From Marsupella aquatica (lineage: Eukaryota; Marchantiophyta), in contig OZ316898.1 of the NCBI GenBank assembly GCA_973895155.1, forward strand, positions 11,594,001 through 11,658,000: a DNA stretch of 64,000 nt, in the 5' to 3' direction. Shown piece by piece: positions 61,453 through 64,000 of this stretch. A program made the position numbers and the translations under genes. The notes beneath the pieces were generated by a model. That model worked only from the letters and a program-made list of their open reading frames with translations, did no database searches and was not told the origin of the DNA. How positions within the stretch are numbered: the first letter of the stretch is position 1; each line of letters begins with the position of its first letter.

Positions 61453-62110
61453 CTATTTCACCATGGATTTTTCAACAATGGCAATGCTAGCAGGTAGGGA
61501 GTTAGCACTAGAACCTATGAAAGATGCAACATTGCCGTTGAAAACACTGAGAACATCTTCTTTAATTGCAGCAAGGTTAACCATTGGAGGCAGGAGATCA
61601 AGGTACTCGGACGACAAACCAAGACCTTGCACTACCTGAAGGAGACTCTTTGAATCCCTCAATTTATGATGCAGAAACAGAACCCGGGGCCCATGGTGCT
61701 TCTCACTGAACTCTGTAATTATACTATTTGGAGTGAACACAAAGCACACATTTACTCATAATTCTTAGGAAGACTCCCTAGCTGGGTCATTCTCCGTAGT
61801 ACATGTGAGCATCTCAAGTCCATGCTACTTGCTAGACGATCTACTAGAAAAACCACACGAATACAACAAGCAGGTGACAAACTTGACTTCATCTTATGGC
61901 CAAGGGCTAACCTTGAGATACCCAGCGCAATGACTCAAAATGATGCGAATGATTGAAGAAACTGACATAACTTTCAGGAGTTGGAACCACTCCCGTAGTA
62001 GCACTATTCAGCCCCATCAATTTCCAGGTAGGACTGGTAGGAACAAACATCACAAGCTCATTGATTGGGACAGGAAATGCAGACAAGACATTAGCAACAT
62101 TGCTCCTCAC
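61453..62110 (-). pseudogene. Protein-like remnant of unknown family
   Basis: Minus-strand ORFs at 61907-62110 and 61453-61749 have normal protein composition, for example LLQVVQGLGLSSEYLDLLPP and VNLAAIKEDVLSVFNG. They are separated by about 150 bases with stops. I cannot name a family. The segment is bracketed by the direct repeat at 61366 and 62527, so it may be inserted sequence. Confidence 0.25.
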
Positions 62111-62526
62111 TTTTCACACTTAGTCTGGACCTGTAGCAAGAGGAAGGCTGAAGAGAGATGCCAACACTCTAGACATTTTGGTCCGTGAGAGATGATCAAT
62201 AGATACCAATGTTGGCTTAGATATGAGAAACACAACATTGTGAAGCTGAATTGGCTTACTATGGACAACTTGTTCACGTGGCTCTTTAGAACTTCCTGGC
62301 CAGACTGACTCTAGCTGCTTTTGGGGGTGGGGGGGTGCAGGTTAGCCCCCCGGGCCTCATGGCTCCACGTGGGCTTTGTTGCCTCTTGCTTGGGTGGTTC
62401 TGCCCCCTCGCTTGCTATAAAGCTCTTTTTTTTATTAATAGTGAAAAAAAGTTAAAGGACCACATGACCAATCTGCACTCAAAGAGCATTCTCCCATAAG
62501 CAAATTGGGTGCATCCAGGTCACCAG

Positions 62527-62607
62527 AAGTATTTTGTCATTTTTGTATGAGTACTAAAGCAAACAGCAATTTTTGTGCATTTACAAAAGAAATTGCTCTA
62601 ATGATAA
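62527..62607 (+). repeat. About 80-bp direct repeat, right copy
   Basis: This is the second copy of 61366-61445. A further pair, CATGACCAATCTGCACTCAA, lies at about 62463 and 62613. Confidence 0.8.
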
Positions 62608-64000
62608 GGGACTACATGACCAATCTGCACTCAAACAACATTGTCCAAGCAAAGCCAACCAGAGCCAAGTTACCAAAATAAATTAATATATCAGGAGATT
62701 TTTTGGGTCAATATTTAAAGCTAAAAAATTTAAAAAGTGAATTATTTTGTCCCCAATTTTGTCCACCCCAAAGGTGGCGTACAATGGTGGTTTAAACATA
62801 TAGTTTATGTACATAATGCAGGTTACCGGTGTGTAATCGCTTTTTGAGGTACCTGCTATTTCCATAATCTCTTGCCCAGATGTAACCTTTTTCTGGCAAC
62901 GAGCTCCAACAGCGAGCTCAAAAGGCACAAAACATAGAAGGGCGGGCAGCAGCGAGCTCCAAAAGCACAAAATACAAGCATGAATATAGTCATTATCCTA
63001 TATAGAATGTACTAACTTATGCACTGTGGCTAGTAACCACAGACCAGACCATCATTATCTTATGTAGAATGCACTTATGCATGGTGGCTAGTAACCCCAT
63101 ACCAGACCATCATTATCCAATACATAATGCACTTATACACGATTTACTGTAACTCTATGAAAACCATAGTTCCTTTGAGGTATTTGCTTCAAGGTATTTA
63201 CTTGATAGAACCCCTGAGTTTTGGGGTAAGTTGATTCAAGGTCTATCAAGGTCAATCAATGGTCTGGGTCATTTAGGGGTCCTATCAAATAACACTTTTC
63301 ATTTTTGGGGTATGATCAAGAAATAACTCTAGTGTAGTTCCTCCCCTCCAAAGTTTGGTTTACTGAAAATTCTGTCAGAAAGGCATCTTCTCGGCATGCA
63401 AAACATTTCTGGAGTCCCTTGCTATTTTCACAATCTGTTGCCTAGAAATAACCTTTTTTGGACAGAAATTGTGTATTATAATGCATGTCTAAGTAGGGGT
63501 TCTAGCCCTGAACCAGGCTCCAACAAAACAAGAAAACCTTCCTAGCTGCCACTGGTTAGGTTTTCTTCAATTTCTGGTCACAGGGTTACAGGTTAGTAAC
63601 CCCAACCAGACCTCATTAGGGCATGTCAAAGCTTAACCATAAGAATAGTCTTATGGCTGAAACTTTTTGGACATAAAGTTCTTATGGGACATGTATTTAG
63701 GTAGTGGGTACAGAATTATGTCATGACCATAAACTACTTTTATGTCCTTGGTAGTATCTTCCTTATGGAGCTGTTTTGACACGCCTTATAAGGGTCATAA
63801 AAGATTTCTATGTCCTTGGCGGCATCTCTCTTATAAGGGCCACAAAAGATTTCTATGTCCTTGGCAGTATCTCTATTTTGATACTCCCCATTTGGCCCTA
63901 TCTCTTTTATGGAGCTGTTTTGACCCACCCTATTATCCTATACGTACCAGATCTCTTTTATGGAGCTATTTTGACACACAGTCCCTATTTGGCAGCATCT
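62608..64000. other. Repeat spacer to the window end
   Basis: There is no gene. About 60-bp tandem units (CATTATC..AT..AGAATG.ACTTATGCA..GTGGCTAGTAACC) lie at about 63010-63130. Units with AAAGATTTCTATGTCCTTGG and CTTTTATGGAGCT.TTTTGAC lie at about 63740-63990. Confidence 0.5.

Overview
The window is a piece of a plant nuclear genome. The evidence is GT-AG introns with consistent phases, a plant-type glutamate-receptor-like channel, a plastid-targeted FabG with an N-terminal extension, plant-style COX17, Copia, Helitron and CACTA-like mobile elements, and short TTTAGGG runs. The compact host genes, the intronless FABG and the long AT-rich repeat-filled spacers would fit a non-flowering land plant (lycophyte, fern or bryophyte), but I cannot fix the lineage from sequence alone.

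Layout: 1-4.9 kb is the 3' part of an autonomous-type Helitron. Its Rep/helicase frame is broken by two in-frame stops. It is followed by a three-exon gene of unknown family and a possible CTAA 3' end. COX17 lies at 6.8-7.0 kb. A three-exon gene for a basic, probably nuclear protein lies at 11.0-12.5 kb, behind a G-rich block that could form G-quadruplexes. A complete eight-exon GLR channel gene runs on the minus strand at 13.8-19.8 kb and includes a 32-nt exon for the pore. From 20 to 41 kb I find no intact host gene: the region holds tandem and dispersed repeats, a decayed LINE (29.6-31.2 kb), two copies of a tRNA-derived SINE-like repeat (9.1 and 31.3 kb) and Helitron-like heads and tails. 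At 41.9-43.0 kb is the C-terminal zinc-finger/endonuclease-like part of a retroelement protein, and at 43.7 kb a fragment related to the Helitron-linked gene.

From 44.68 to 54.67 kb there is a young Copia element: 211-bp LTRs with 2 differences, TSD CAAAT, and tRNA-Met primer site. Its pol is scrambled by a 914-bp inversion between 9-bp inverted repeats, plus stops and frameshifts. Between its RNase H and 3' LTR sits about 4.3 kb of CACTA-like sequence. That insert carries a nine-exon, 802-codon gene whose splice phases all agree. The predicted protein combines a WG/GW-repeat region with a plant transposase-24-like (Ptta/En/Spm) domain. Intronless plastid FABG follows on the minus strand at 56.3-57.3 kb, and the remainder is repeat-rich spacer.

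The host genes (COX17, GLR, FABG and the basic protein) are unrelated in function and form no cluster. The most unusual material is in the mobile elements: the unknown Helitron-linked gene with its second locus, the WG-repeat transposase-like protein, and the cleanly inverted Copia pol segment. All exon models are read by eye from ORFs and splice signals.
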